This document shows positions 8,623 through 17,745 of a DNA stretch of 64,000 nt, one piece after another (the first letter of the stretch is position 1; every line of letters begins with the position of its first letter). Below the pieces are notes generated by a model. It ran no database searches and was not told the DNA's origin. It saw nothing but the letters and a program-made list of their open reading frames with translations. Source of the stretch: Bacteroidota bacterium. GTDB lineage: Bacteria; Bacteroidota; Bacteroidia; Bacteroidales; Dysgonomonadaceae. The stretch spans positions 1 to 64,000 of the forward strand of contig JAFADY010000021.1 in NCBI GenBank assembly GCA_023424395.1, in the 5' to 3' direction. Position numbers and translations under genes: made by a program.

Positions 8623-9999
8623 ATGAAAAAAAAACATCTCTCTTTTTGGGAAATCTGGAACATGAGTTTCGGATTCATGGGCATACAAATGGGTTTTGCT
8701 TTACAAAACGCCAATGCAAGCCGCATTTTGCAAATATTCGGCGCCGATGTGCATACTTTATCGTGGTTCTGGATCGTAGCTCCTCTTACAGGATTAATTG
8801 TCCAGCCCATAGTAGGCCATTATAGCGACCGTACATGGAATCGTTTGGGTAGGCGCAAACCGTTTTTTTTAACGGGTGCGCTTTTAGCTTCCATAGGCCT
8901 CATTTTGATGCCGCAGGCAGATATTTTCGTTCAGTTTCTACCTGCCCTTTGGGTTGGCGCAGGATTCTTGATGATCATGGATGCGTCTTTCAATATTGCT
9001 ATGGAGCCATTCCGCGCATTGGTGGCAGATATTTTACCTTCCGATCAGCGAACACTGGGATTTAGTATCCAAACAGTACTTATCGGATTGGGAGCTGTAA
9101 TTGGTTCGTGGCTGCCTTATGCGTTGACCAATTTTTTCGGAGTAGCCAATACCGCTCCCGATGGGGTTGTGCCGCTTAATCTTCTGCTCTCTTTTATCAT
9201 CGGTGCGGCCGTTCTGGTGATAACCATTTTTCTTACCATTTTCACTACCAAAGAATATACCCCTGAAGAAGTGGCGCTTCTTGAACAAGCGGAAGGAACA
9301 AATTTTGAAGTTCCTGAAGAAGAAAAATCGAGCATCCTCGACATTTTCACCGATTTTGCAAAAATGCCCAAAACGATGAAACAACTCGCTTGGGTTCAAT
9401 TCTTTTCGTGGTTCGCTTTGTTTGGCATGTGGGTATTTTCGACCCCTGCCGTAGCTCATCATATTTACGGACTTGCTTTGGATGATACAAAAAGCCAAAT
9501 GTATCAGGATGCGGGCGATTGGGTAGGCGTTATTTTCGGTGTTTATAATTTGGTTTCCGCTTTTTTTGCATTTTTTTTGCCTTACATAGCACACAAGTTC
9601 GGCAGAAAACGCACGCATGCCATTTCGCTTATTATAGGAGGGATTGGTTTAATTTCCGTTTATTTCGTGCCGAATCAATATTGGCTCATTGCCTCCATGA
9701 TTTTTGTCGGAATCGCATGGGCTAGTATTCTGGCAATGCCGTACGCCATTCTTGCCGGTTCAATTCCTCCAAGAAAAATGGGAGTTTATATGGGAATTTT
9801 TAATTTTTTCATCGTTATCCCGCAAATCATCAATGCACTTATAGGAGGCCCGATCGTGAAATATTTATACGGTGGCAATCCCATTTTCGCGCTTGTTATG
9901 AGTGGAGTGGCGCTTATTATCGCGGCATTGCTCGTTTCCCGCGTTGAGGACAGGGACGATGCGTATCTGAGAAAACAAAATTTAAAAGCAAATCTTTAA
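8623..9999 (+). CDS. MFS sugar transporter of the SLC45/GPH type
   Basis: Inner-membrane transporter of 458 residues with about twelve hydrophobic segments. The cytoplasmic loop after helix 2 reads GHYSDRTWNRLGRRKPF, the hallmark of sucrose/maltose-type SLC45 and GPH carriers, with a related loop AHKFGRKRTHAI in the second half. I chose the ATG at 8623 (MKKKHLSFWEIWNMSFGFMG) over the in-frame GTG at 8596, because the latter lies only 9 bases past the -7 element. The GH13 gene starts 5 bases after the stop, so the two are co-transcribed. The likely substrate is maltose or short malto-oligosaccharides, by context and family. Confidence 0.9.
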   Translation: MKKKHLSFWEIWNMSFGFMGIQMGFALQNANASRILQIFGADVHTLSWFWIVAPLTGLIVQPIVGHYSDRTWNRLGRRKPFFLTGALLASIGLILMPQADIFVQFLPALWVGAGFLMIMDASFNIAMEPFRALVADILPSDQRTLGFSIQTVLIGLGAVIGSWLPYALTNFFGVANTAPDGVVPLNLLLSFIIGAAVLVITIFLTIFTTKEYTPEEVALLEQAEGTNFEVPEEEKSSILDIFTDFAKMPKTMKQLAWVQFFSWFALFGMWVFSTPAVAHHIYGLALDDTKSQMYQDAGDWVGVIFGVYNLVSAFFAFFLPYIAHKFGRKRTHAISLIIGGIGLISVYFVPNQYWLIASMIFVGIAWASILAMPYAILAGSIPPRKMGVYMGIFNFFIVIPQIINALIGGPIVKYLYGGNPIFALVMSGVALIIAALLVSRVEDRDDAYLRKQNLKANL

Positions 10000-10004
10000 A
10001 GAAT

Positions 10005-11357
10005 ATGAGAAATATATTTTTATTATTAATTACCTTTTCCGTGCTTGTATCTTGCGGAAACAAGAAAAAAGAACAACCCGTGCCGGTGGCCGATAATGCG
10101 CATCCCGAGTGGGTTTACAATGCGGTTATTTACGAAGTGAACACACGCCAATTCACACCTGAAGGAACTTTCGATGCTTTTGCAGAACACCTCCCCCGAT
10201 TGAAAGAACTCGGCGTGGATATTTTGTGGTTTATGCCCATCCAAACCATCGGTGAAAAAGACCGGAAAGGGACGCTCGGGAGCTATTATTCCATTAAAGA
10301 TTATACAGAAGTGAACAGCGAGTTCGGTACGCTCGAAGATTTTAAAAGCGTAGTTAAACAAGCGCAGGATTTGGGGATGAAAGTAATACTGGATTGGGTG
10401 GGCAACCACACAGCGCGTGATGCAAAATGGGTTGAGTCGAATCCGGATTGGTACAAGCGCGACAGTTTAGGCAATATTACCGTTATGTATGATTGGACGG
10501 ATATTGGGCCGGTAGATTATGAAAAACCCGAAATGCGCGCTGCTATGATTCAGGATATGATGTTTTGGATTCGCGAAGCGAATATTGACGGCTTCCGCTG
10601 CGATGTGGCGGGCGAAGTGCCTACGGATTTTTGGGAAACGGCGGTGGATTCTTTGAAATCGTTGAAACCGGATATTTTTATGCTTGCCGAAGCCGAAAAA
10701 CCGGAATTGAACGAATCGGTTTTCGATGCATATTATGCATGGGATTTTCACCACAAAATGAATATGGTGGCGCAAGGCAAAGAAAATGTCGATTCGTTAC
10801 GGTTATCGCTACAAAGAATGAATACCCGCTTTGCTCCGCAAGCCATTCCCATGTATTTTACTTCCAATCACGATGAAAATTCGTGGAACGGCACCGAATT
10901 CGAACGTATGGGCGATGCAACGGAGGCTTTTGCCGTTTTAAGTTATATGCTTCCGGGAATGCCGCTCATTTATAACGGGCAAGAAGTCGGTTTCAACAAA
11001 AGATTGGAATTCTTTGAAAAAGATTCCATTACGTGGAATGACGCAGGTAATTTTACGCAATTCTATCAATCTTTAAACGCACTGAAAAAAAGCAATAAAG
11101 CATTATTGGCTCAAGAAAAAGAAGGTGAAATGAAAGAAATCTCAAACGATAATCCATCCCAGGTATTTTCTTTCAGACGCGTGAATGATGGCAACGAAAT
11201 AGTGGCTGTTTTCAACTTGAGCAAAGAGATGATGTCGGTTAATTTTGACGAAGAAATTCCGGGTAACGGATTTGTATCTTTTCCCGATTCGGCAGCAACA
11301 AACGCCATAAAACAAATCGATTTAAAGCCTTGGGAATACAAGGTGTTTTACAAATAA
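10005..11357 (+). CDS. Alpha-amylase family (GH13) lipoprotein
   Basis: Glycoside hydrolase of 450 residues acting on alpha-glucans. The signal peptide ends in a lipobox (LVSC, Cys17), so it is membrane-anchored. The four GH13 regions are visible: DWVGNHTA (region I), DGFRCDVAGE (region II, nucleophile Asp), MLAEAEKPE (region III, acid/base Glu) and FTSNHDENSW (region IV, Asp). All three catalytic acids are present. It is short for an amylase and has no extra starch-binding domain. It follows the transporter gene with a 5-base gap and is closed by an intrinsic terminator. Probable role: trimming malto-oligosaccharides for import, as part of the LacI-controlled set. Confidence 0.93.
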   Translation: MRNIFLLLITFSVLVSCGNKKKEQPVPVADNAHPEWVYNAVIYEVNTRQFTPEGTFDAFAEHLPRLKELGVDILWFMPIQTIGEKDRKGTLGSYYSIKDYTEVNSEFGTLEDFKSVVKQAQDLGMKVILDWVGNHTARDAKWVESNPDWYKRDSLGNITVMYDWTDIGPVDYEKPEMRAAMIQDMMFWIREANIDGFRCDVAGEVPTDFWETAVDSLKSLKPDIFMLAEAEKPELNESVFDAYYAWDFHHKMNMVAQGKENVDSLRLSLQRMNTRFAPQAIPMYFTSNHDENSWNGTEFERMGDATEAFAVLSYMLPGMPLIYNGQEVGFNKRLEFFEKDSITWNDAGNFTQFYQSLNALKKSNKALLAQEKEGEMKEISNDNPSQVFSFRRVNDGNEIVAVFNLSKEMMSVNFDEEIPGNGFVSFPDSAATNAIKQIDLKPWEYKVFYK

Positions 11358-11382
11358 TTATTGCGAAAAAATCACACTTTAC

Positions 11383-11416
11383 TGTCCGGGGAAATAAATT
11401 TCTCGGACATTTTTTT
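11383..11416 (+). terminator. Intrinsic terminator after the GH13 gene
   Basis: TGTCCG and CGGACA arms flank an AT-rich loop and are followed by seven Ts. It closes the transporter-amylase transcript. Confidence 0.8.
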
Positions 11417-11483
11417 GTGTCAAAGTGAACAAAGCGAATCGGGAGTTAGTTTTAATAATAAACACAACTATAAAACTGAAATT

Positions 11484-11909
11484 ATGTGGAAAAAACTAAT
11501 AGCCGGATTTGGCGGAGCCATTGCTCTCAGTATTCTTCATCGTATTGTAAAGGATAATTTTAATGATGCCCCCGATTTTCATGAAGTAGAAGAAGAAGCG
11601 ATCGATAAATCGCTCGGGAAGATGAATTTACAGGTAAAAGACCACGACAGGCTTTATAACGCAACCGTTGCCGGAGACATCTTAACCAATGCATTGTACT
11701 ATGCGTTCACGCCGTTTAAACTAAACAGCGTAATCGGCGCTTTGGGTGGCGCGGGCGCTATGGTGCTTCCCAAAAAATTGGGTTTGGATAACACGCCTAT
11801 TGCCGGAACAGACCGCAAAAAATTAATGACAGTAGGTTATTATGTGGTAGGCGCATTGGTTGCCGGCGGCATTTATAAAATGCTGAACAGGAGAAAAGAT
11901 GAAGAATAA
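11484..11909 (+). CDS. Small membrane-associated protein of unknown function
   Basis: No family recognised. The 141-residue protein starts MWKKLIAGFGGAIALSIL, a hydrophobic N-terminal segment. An acidic patch (DFHEVEEEAID, about residues 31-41) follows, then a Gly-rich hydrophobic stretch (SVIGALGGAGAMVLP, about 82-96) and a C-terminal membrane segment (VGYYVVGALVAGGIY) ending in a basic/acidic tail. Likely an inner-membrane protein with two or three hydrophobic segments. I placed the start at this ATG because the upstream in-frame codons run through the preceding terminator. It converges on rnhB with only 4 bases between the stop codons, so no terminator is visible there. Confidence 0.65.
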   Translation: MWKKLIAGFGGAIALSILHRIVKDNFNDAPDFHEVEEEAIDKSLGKMNLQVKDHDRLYNATVAGDILTNALYYAFTPFKLNSVIGALGGAGAMVLPKKLGLDNTPIAGTDRKKLMTVGYYVVGALVAGGIYKMLNRRKDEE

Positions 11910-11913
11910 AGTT

Positions 11914-12534
11914 TTATTCTGACCACTCAATCTCCAATTGCCTTTCAAACAAAGCGAAACTTTTGCGGTGATGGTGTGTAACGCCGTACTTTTTTATCGC
12001 CTCGCGATGAGTGATGGTTGGGTAGCCCTTGTTGCTTTTCCAACAATAATCGGGAAAAGCATCGTGTAGGCGTTGCATATATTCATCCCGATACGTTTTT
12101 GCCAACACCGAAGCCGCCGCAATAGACATAAACTTGGCATCGCCTTTCACAACACACGTGTGTCGAACGTTTTGGTAAGGCAAAAAACGGTTTCCATCCA
12201 CCAAAATATGCTCAGGATATAGCGTTAACTTCGCCAATGCTTTGTGCATTGCACGAACGGATGCCCACAAAATATTCAATTCGTCTATCTCTTGGGGAGT
12301 ACACATTTCCACCGCAAAGCACAAAGCATTTTTTTCGATAATGCCGCGCAACTCGTTCCGGTCTTTTTCCGAAAGTTGTTTTGAGTCCGTGAGTTTTTCG
12401 TGGAAAAATCCTTCCGGCAAAATCACTGCAGCGGCAAAAACGGGACCTGCCAAACAACCTCTTCCCGCTTCATCGCAGCCGGCTTCGAGGCAATCTTGCT
12501 GCATGCAAAACAATAATGGTTCGCGATCTTTCAT
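11914..12534 (-). CDS. rnhB: Ribonuclease HII
   Basis: Removes RNA from RNA-DNA hybrids and single ribonucleotides from DNA. It is 206 residues, normal for the family. The catalytic Asp-Glu pair sits in [15 protein letters not shown] (D21, E22). Further acidic residues are in HILVDGNR and in [14 protein letters not shown], and the C-terminus carries the [13 protein letters not shown] element typical of type 2 enzymes. The start codon overlaps the stop of the upstream metallophosphoesterase gene by 4 bases (ATGA), so the two are translationally coupled. Confidence 0.96.
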   Translation of the reverse strand: MKDREPLLFCMQQDCLEAGCDEAGRGCLAGPVFAAAVILPEGFFHEKLTDSKQLSEKDRNELRGIIEKNALCFAVEMCTPQEIDELNILWASVRAMHKALAKLTLYPEHILVDGNRFLPYQNVRHTCVVKGDAKFMSIAAASVLAKTYRDEYMQRLHDAFPDYCWKSNKGYPTITHREAIKKYGVTHHHRKSFALFERQLEIEWSE

Positions 12535-13796
12535 TGGTTTTTCAGGTCAATTATCAACCGATTGTCTTCGGGGGGAAAATCGAGTTGAAAAGAAAAGTCC
12601 ACTTCATTGCTGTTGAAGATTTCCGCCAAATTTTCAATCGCTTTTTGCATTTCTTTATCAGGAGCTTCATCGCCTGCAGCGTGCAAAACCGTCATTTGCG
12701 AAATAAGTTCCGTCAACGATTTCTTGGTTTCCCCGAGCAAAGGCAATCCGATGTTTTTCAACCTTGCTTCCGCTGCAATAGCGGCATTTGTTTTGAATTT
12801 TTCCCGATAGACTTCCGCGAGGTTCGGCAATCCGGCAATAGATTCTATGAAGTGCGATGTAATTTGTAAGCTATTGGCTTTGATTTCCGCTACGCGGTAA
12901 GGAAAAGGATATTGCGAAAGGCTTCCCGTTTCAACATCGGTGATGATGTTTCCCGAGGGCGAAGTGTAAGAGGAAGCATCGTTTGAGTGGAAATGGCCTG
13001 TGAAAACAATTTTCAATCCGGCATCGGCAAGAATTTGAGCGTTCTTTTGCCATACATCAATTAAATAAGCAGCAAAAAATGTGCTTTGATAAGGCATGTG
13101 CTCCACCAAACCATGATGCATGAGCCCTAAAACGGTCACGTTTTTTTCTTGCGCTTCGCGCAAAATATCCAATGCCCATTGCATGGTTTCGGGCAAAATT
13201 CTTCCCGAAGAAATGGAATTTGTTTTGTGTTCGGCATATCGGTTTGTGTCGAAACACAGCAAATGGGTGTTGTTGTTGAGTTTGGCAAGATAACTCAAAG
13301 AAGCATCGTCTCGCTTTAAAGCCGCTTCGTAACCGAAATCGCGATAAATTTCTGTAAATTCTTTTGCTGAAACCGATTCAGTAGATAAATTCTCAGTGTC
13401 GGTATATTTTTTTGAATTGGGAATGTTAATATCATGATTTCCGGGAATAACAAATATTCTCGTACCCTTTTCGCGAAGAGGTTGTAATTTACTCACAAAA
13501 TCCAGATGGCTTTGTCGTTCACCGTGGTTGGTGATATCTCCGGAAATAAATAAAAAATCCGGATTCTCCTTGGATATTCTGTTTAAAACGGTATCCAAAA
13601 TTTCGTGCAAGATCGGAATATTTCTTCCGGTTTGCTCTTCATAAAGTTGCATTGCTTTATCAGTCGGGGCTAATTTTTCTGAAAAGAAATGGACATCGCT
13701 GATAACGGCGATTTTCACATTTTCTTGTGCTGAAACCACAAACGCAAGCAACCTCAAAAAAAGAACGAGGCAATATCTGCTATTGATTAACTTCAT
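12531..13796 (-). CDS. Exported calcineurin-like metallophosphoesterase
   Basis: A 421-residue secreted or envelope phosphoesterase whose substrate is unknown. A signal peptide ([24 protein letters not shown]) leads into the five metal-binding motifs of the calcineurin superfamily: [24 protein letters not shown] and GHFHSND. All expected ligands are present. The C-terminal 120 residues are helical, contain no recognised domain and may be an accessory cap. It overlaps rnhB by 4 bases. The link to rnhB is positional only. Confidence 0.88.
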   Translation of the reverse strand: MKLINSRYCLVLFLRLLAFVVSAQENVKIAVISDVHFFSEKLAPTDKAMQLYEEQTGRNIPILHEILDTVLNRISKENPDFLFISGDITNHGERQSHLDFVSKLQPLREKGTRIFVIPGNHDINIPNSKKYTDTENLSTESVSAKEFTEIYRDFGYEAALKRDDASLSYLAKLNNNTHLLCFDTNRYAEHKTNSISSGRILPETMQWALDILREAQEKNVTVLGLMHHGLVEHMPYQSTFFAAYLIDVWQKNAQILADAGLKIVFTGHFHSNDASSYTSPSGNIITDVETGSLSQYPFPYRVAEIKANSLQITSHFIESIAGLPNLAEVYREKFKTNAAIAAEARLKNIGLPLLGETKKSLTELISQMTVLHAAGDEAPDKEMQKAIENLAEIFNSNEVDFSFQLDFPPEDNRLIIDLKNQ

Positions 13797-13850
13797 AACT
13801 GGAGCAAAAATAGTCAGAATTATTGGAATAAAAATTTTGATTGGAAGAAA

Positions 13851-15257
13851 TCAGACAGAGAGTAGCCTTTCTATTTCCTCGATATCGGCGCGAAAACCTT
13901 TGTCAACTTGTGCAAGATCTTTAACCGTATTGCACGCATGGAGCACGGTTGCGTGATTTCTGTTTCCCACCTGAATGCCGATTTGAGAAAGCGATAACTC
14001 GGTATGTTGTTTTATGAAATACATGGTAACCTGGCGCGCCTGAACAATTTCTCTTTTTCGGGAAGCCGATTGTACAAGGTCTTTTTTAATATTGAAAAAA
14101 TCGCACACGGTATCCTGAATACGCTGAACTGTGATTTTCTTTTTCTCGAACTTTACGTTTTGTTCCATCACGCGGCGCGCAAGATTCATATCAACCTCGC
14201 GGTTGTTGATGATGGAATGCGCCATAAGTGAAACGATTATTCCTTCGAGGTCGCGCACGTTTTCGGTAACGTTTTCAGCAATAAAGTCGATCACTTCATC
14301 TGAAATTGACAAACCATCGGCTATAACCTTATGTTTTAGTATTTTCCTTCTCAGCTCTTTATCGGGACGTTCCAATTTTGCCGATAATCCCCAACGGAAT
14401 CTCGTCAGCAAACGTTCTTCCACCCCTTGCATATCGGTTGGCGGGCAATCGGAGGTAAGTATCAATTGCTTGTTGTTCTGATGCAAGTGGTTAAAGATGT
14501 GGAAAAACGTGTTTTGCGTTTTTTCCAATCCTATTAATTCCTGAATATCATCGATCAGCAAAACGTCGATACCTTGGTAAAAATTGATGAAGTCATTTAT
14601 GGTATTGAACCGACGAGCATCGGTATATTGCACTTTGAAAAGATGCGCCGTGATGTAAAGCACTTTTTTATCGGGGTACAATTCCAAAATTTTGGAACCC
14701 ACTGCATGGCAAAGATGCGTTTTTCCTACTCCCGAGTTTCCATAAACAAAAAGTGGATTGAAAGCCGTTTTGGCGGGATTGTTACCTACCGCCTCGGCAG
14801 CCGTGCGAGCCAATCGGTTACTTTCGCCATCGAAAAAATTATCGAAAGTATATTTAGGATTTAATTGCGAGTTAAAATTTGCGGGTTCTGTTCTTTCGAA
14901 AGGATTGGGCGCTTTCACGGAAACTTTTCCCCAACCTTTGTTGTCTCCCGAAACATGTTTGGGTTCTCCCCGAAGTTCTACCGCCGTATTGCTCTCCGTT
15001 TCCACCAAAATTCGGTAATTGAGGATTGTTCCCTCCCCTATTTCTCTGTAAAGAGTTTGCTGCAATAAGTCCACGTATTTATCTTCCAAATACTCATAAA
15101 AAAACTGACTCGGCACTTGTATGGTAAATACATTGCCATCGTATTTTAACGGAACAATCGGCATAAACCAAGTGCTGAAAGCAGCTTCAGGAATTATATC
15201 CCGAATCACGTCCAGACATTTGCCCCACAAAATATTACAATCTGTTTTTTTATTCAT
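13851..15257 (-). CDS. dnaA: Chromosomal replication initiator DnaA
   Basis: AAA+ ATPase that binds DnaA boxes and opens oriC. The 468-residue protein starts MNKKTDCNILWGKCLDVI; an in-frame GTG three codons upstream is less likely. Domain I comes first, followed by a short Pro/Lys-rich linker. Domain III has Walker A (GNSGVGKTH, about 173-181) and Walker B (VLLIDDIQ). Domain IV carries the DnaA signature (LSQIGIQVGNRNHATVLHACNTV region, about 430-455). All parts are intact. Upstream lies a 364-base AT-rich non-coding stretch with a 12-bp inverted repeat, a reasonable but unproven origin or autoregulatory region. Confidence 0.97.
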   Translation of the reverse strand: MNKKTDCNILWGKCLDVIRDIIPEAAFSTWFMPIVPLKYDGNVFTIQVPSQFFYEYLEDKYVDLLQQTLYREIGEGTILNYRILVETESNTAVELRGEPKHVSGDNKGWGKVSVKAPNPFERTEPANFNSQLNPKYTFDNFFDGESNRLARTAAEAVGNNPAKTAFNPLFVYGNSGVGKTHLCHAVGSKILELYPDKKVLYITAHLFKVQYTDARRFNTINDFINFYQGIDVLLIDDIQELIGLEKTQNTFFHIFNHLHQNNKQLILTSDCPPTDMQGVEERLLTRFRWGLSAKLERPDKELRRKILKHKVIADGLSISDEVIDFIAENVTENVRDLEGIIVSLMAHSIINNREVDMNLARRVMEQNVKFEKKKITVQRIQDTVCDFFNIKKDLVQSASRKREIVQARQVTMYFIKQHTELSLSQIGIQVGNRNHATVLHACNTVKDLAQVDKGFRADIEEIERLLSV

Positions 15258-15621
15258 GACTAGCACAGCGCGAAGATTTTCCTTGTTCTTCTAATTGGTT
15301 CTACAAAATTCTCAAAAAAAATCGAGAAAAAAAAATCAATAATTTTTGGCGTTCATTTGTAAAAAAAGAGAACCTTAATTATCAATAAAATATACATACA
15401 ATGTTGTAAATCAATAGATAAGCGTCTCATCAAGCTTTATAACACATTCATTTACAACATTATATATAAAATCATTTTTTTACTTCCGTCTTCAAAATAA
15501 AGTTACAATTTTGTTACTTAGACACAATCAATCAAACACTTTTGCTTTTTTCCGAAAGCATTCTTATTTAGAATGAATCTATTTAAATAAAAATTTTATT
15601 ACTTTTTTATATTAAGATAAC
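15258..15621. other. AT-rich non-coding region upstream of dnaA, candidate regulatory or origin region
   Basis: This 364-base gap has no credible gene. It is very AT-rich, with runs such as ATTATATATAAAATCATTTTTTTA. It contains a perfect 12-bp inverted repeat (separate entry), a near DnaA box TTAGACACA at 15518-15526 (one mismatch to TTATNCACA) and a small CATTCT/AGAATG hairpin at about 15559-15575. No canonical TTATCCACA was found on either strand, so an oriC call stays weak. Confidence 0.35.
15400..15461. repeat. 12-bp perfect inverted repeat upstream of dnaA
   Basis: AATGTTGTAAAT at 15400-15411 and ATTTACAACATT at 15450-15461 are exact reverse complements with 38 bases between. The wide spacing suggests a protein-binding site pair rather than a terminator. 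Confidence 0.7.
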
Positions 15622-16518
15622 TTAGAACAGGCGCACCCTGACACTTAAATATCTTTCGGGATTTTCTCGAATATCCTCCAGTAATTTCGTGGCAGTGTTG
15701 ATGGTATTTGTTAAGCTATCGTGTAATTCCGTACTACTCGTTAATTTGCCTAAAGAATTATCGGTTGCGTTTAGTTTATCGGATAACATTTTTAGGTTTT
15801 CAACCGTATTGTCGATAGAAGCAAATGTTTTCTCTATTTCCAATGAATTCAATTCTCCGGTTACATCTTTCAAATCGTTGGATACTGCGGTTAAGTTTTG
15901 AGTAACTGCCGGCAAATCATTTCTGAGAGATGCCATTATTTGGTTCACATTTCTGCTCGATGCATGAAGTTCATCTACTGTGGAGCTTATTCCCACGATT
16001 GACCTTTCCCACATGGGGTTCGACATCAATCGATTGAGCGTAAGAACAACCGAATCTATGTGCGTCAAAATAGAATCGGCCTTCGGCACTACGTGCGCTA
16101 CATTATCCATCATTCCTTTCTTCTGCACTCCACGTAGTGTATCTCCGGGCTGTAAAAATCCTCTTGCCTCTTCATTAATAATTAAACTCGCGGTAGAAGC
16201 CCCTAAGAAATCGGAGCCAAAACTCATGGTGCTGCCTTCGGGAATTTTGTAAGCTCCGTCTAAATCGAACGTAACGGCAAAGGAAATGGGATTTTGCGTG
16301 AGGATATCTATCGATTTTACGATTCCGATCTGATACCCGTTTACAAAAATTGGTGATGAAATATTAAGTCCGGCAACATTTCCAAATACTGCTACATAGC
16401 TGTTTTGTTTCTTGAAAATATTTTTTCCTTTCAAGAAATTCAACCCGAAATATATCATTACAATTGCCGCGATACATGCGAGGCCTATCCAAAAATTGCG
16501 ACTGATGTTTGACTTCAT
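15622..16518 (-). CDS. MCE-domain (MlaD-like) lipid transport protein
   Basis: Substrate-binding component of an Mce/Mla-type lipid transporter, anchored in the inner membrane and facing the periplasm. It is 298 residues. An N-terminal membrane helix (FWIGLACIAAIVMIYFGLNFL, about residues 9-29) is followed by one MCE domain (YVAVFGNVAGLNISSPIFVNG, with GIVKSIDI). A long helical C-terminal region rich in Asn, Thr, Leu and Ser comes last, a typical Bacteroidota arrangement. It overlaps the amidase gene upstream by 4 bases. The ATPase and permease partners (MlaF/MlaE) are not in this window. Confidence 0.88.
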   Translation of the reverse strand: MKSNISRNFWIGLACIAAIVMIYFGLNFLKGKNIFKKQNSYVAVFGNVAGLNISSPIFVNGYQIGIVKSIDILTQNPISFAVTFDLDGAYKIPEGSTMSFGSDFLGASTASLIINEEARGFLQPGDTLRGVQKKGMMDNVAHVVPKADSILTHIDSVVLTLNRLMSNPMWERSIVGISSTVDELHASSRNVNQIMASLRNDLPAVTQNLTAVSNDLKDVTGELNSLEIEKTFASIDNTVENLKMLSDKLNATDNSLGKLTSSTELHDSLTNTINTATKLLEDIRENPERYLSVRVRLF

Positions 16519-17612
16519 TTTATCCTTTGTCCGTTTTTGAATTCAACGATAAACGCATCGGCGAAAACTTTTTTTACTTCTCTGAGCGTGTTGTTTATTT
16601 CTTCGAAGTTGTTTGTGGTTCCATAAGTATATTTATATGTTGAACCATCTTTATAATAATTTACGGGTGATAATCCTTTCAGTTGCGAAGCATTGTTGTT
16701 GAGCACTCGCGACGAGGTAAGAAATTGTACCCGATACTCCGTGTCTCCGGCAGTTTCGGTAGGCGGTACATAAACGTTTTGCGTAGTGTTTCTTCTATCC
16801 TTCGGATTGGTAAAGACGTGGCTTTTTTTATCGTACTCACGTTTATACTCGTTGAATGCGTTGTAAACGGAATTTGCCATGGATTGTTGCCCCGATTGGG
16901 TCATCATGTACGCTTGATCCGTTGCGTTTGAGATGTAGCCGAGTTCAACCAAAATGCTTGGCATTGCTACTTCTCTCAAAACCAAAAATCCGGCTTGCCT
17001 AACGTTCCGGTTTACTCTCTTGGCCTTGTTTACCAACTGATTTTGTACCATGGTAGCGAAATAAACGCTTTGTTGCAGAAACTGATCGGACATGAATTCG
17101 AAAATGATGTACGATTCAGGTTCGCGGGGATTGAAACCTTGATATTTGGTAGAATAATCTTCTTCGTAAAGGATCACCGAGTTTTCGGCTTTGGCAACAT
17201 CCAGATTATCTTTGCTCCTATGCAACCCCAACACGAAAGTCTCCACGCCCTGCGGCGATTTTTTCTTTCTATCCAACGCATTGCAATGCAGGGAAATAAA
17301 CAGATCGGCATGTGCGTTATTCGCAATGACTGCCCTTTGGTTAAGGGCAACGAATTTATCCGTATTTCTGGTGTAAACGATTTTTACATCGGGATGGTTT
17401 TTAGCGATTAAATCGCCTAACTTCTTGCCTACCGATAGAACTATATCTTTTTCTCTTGATTTTGAACCAACCGCACCGGGGTCTTTTCCTCCATGGCCGG
17501 GATCGATAACTACCGTGAATTTTGTTTTCTGCGCATACACATCCTCGGCAGCAAATAAAAAAATCAACCCAAACAAAGAGATAAATAGTATGTTTAGCCT
17601 AATTCCTCTCAT
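16515..17612 (-). CDS. N-acetylmuramoyl-L-alanine amidase, exported
   Basis: Cuts the amide bond between MurNAc and the stem peptide during cell separation. It is 365 residues with an N-terminal signal peptide (cleavage likely after DVYAQ). The Amidase_3 domain follows with zinc-site motifs VIDPGHGGKDPGA (His), SLHCNA (His) and the Glu in VELGYISN. After a Thr/Pro-rich linker, the C-terminal 70 residues (YRVQFLTSS to IVEFKNGQRI) look like a SPOR-type peptidoglycan-binding domain. The last 4 bases overlap the start of the MCE gene, indicating a two-gene operon. Confidence 0.92.
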   Translation of the reverse strand: MRGIRLNILFISLFGLIFLFAAEDVYAQKTKFTVVIDPGHGGKDPGAVGSKSREKDIVLSVGKKLGDLIAKNHPDVKIVYTRNTDKFVALNQRAVIANNAHADLFISLHCNALDRKKKSPQGVETFVLGLHRSKDNLDVAKAENSVILYEEDYSTKYQGFNPREPESYIIFEFMSDQFLQQSVYFATMVQNQLVNKAKRVNRNVRQAGFLVLREVAMPSILVELGYISNATDQAYMMTQSGQQSMANSVYNAFNEYKREYDKKSHVFTNPKDRRNTTQNVYVPPTETAGDTEYRVQFLTSSRVLNNNASQLKGLSPVNYYKDGSTYKYTYGTTNNFEEINNTLREVKKVFADAFIVEFKNGQRIK

Positions 17613-17689
17613 GTCTTTTTCTTTTCTACAAAAATAGGTATTTATTTTGTATCGGGCTCTATTTGTTTGTTTCCTACACTATTTTTAAC

Positions 17690-17725
17690 AAAAAAAGAGT
17701 TGCCAAAACTGCAACTCTTTTTCTT
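17690..17725 (-). terminator. Intrinsic terminator behind the TlpA-like gene
   Basis: AAAAAGAGTTGC and GCAACTCTTTTT arms enclose a short loop (CAAAACT on the plus strand). The T run lies on the minus strand, so it ends the TlpA-like gene before the amidase gene. Confidence 0.85.
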
Positions 17726-17745
17726 AAAAGTATTTCAGGCTTTTC

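Noticed and set aside
9034..9618. A 194-codon minus-strand frame inside the transporter gene
   Set aside because: The twelve-helix transporter on the plus strand has strong motifs. The antisense frame has basic low-quality composition and no promoter.
11361..11483. Extended N-terminus of the small membrane protein
   Set aside because: The codons read through the hairpin terminator of the upstream gene.
15559..15575. CATTCT/AGAATG hairpin as terminator of the MCE gene
   Set aside because: The stem is only 6 bp and AT-rich and is not followed by a clear T run on the minus strand. It is mentioned only in the non-coding entry.
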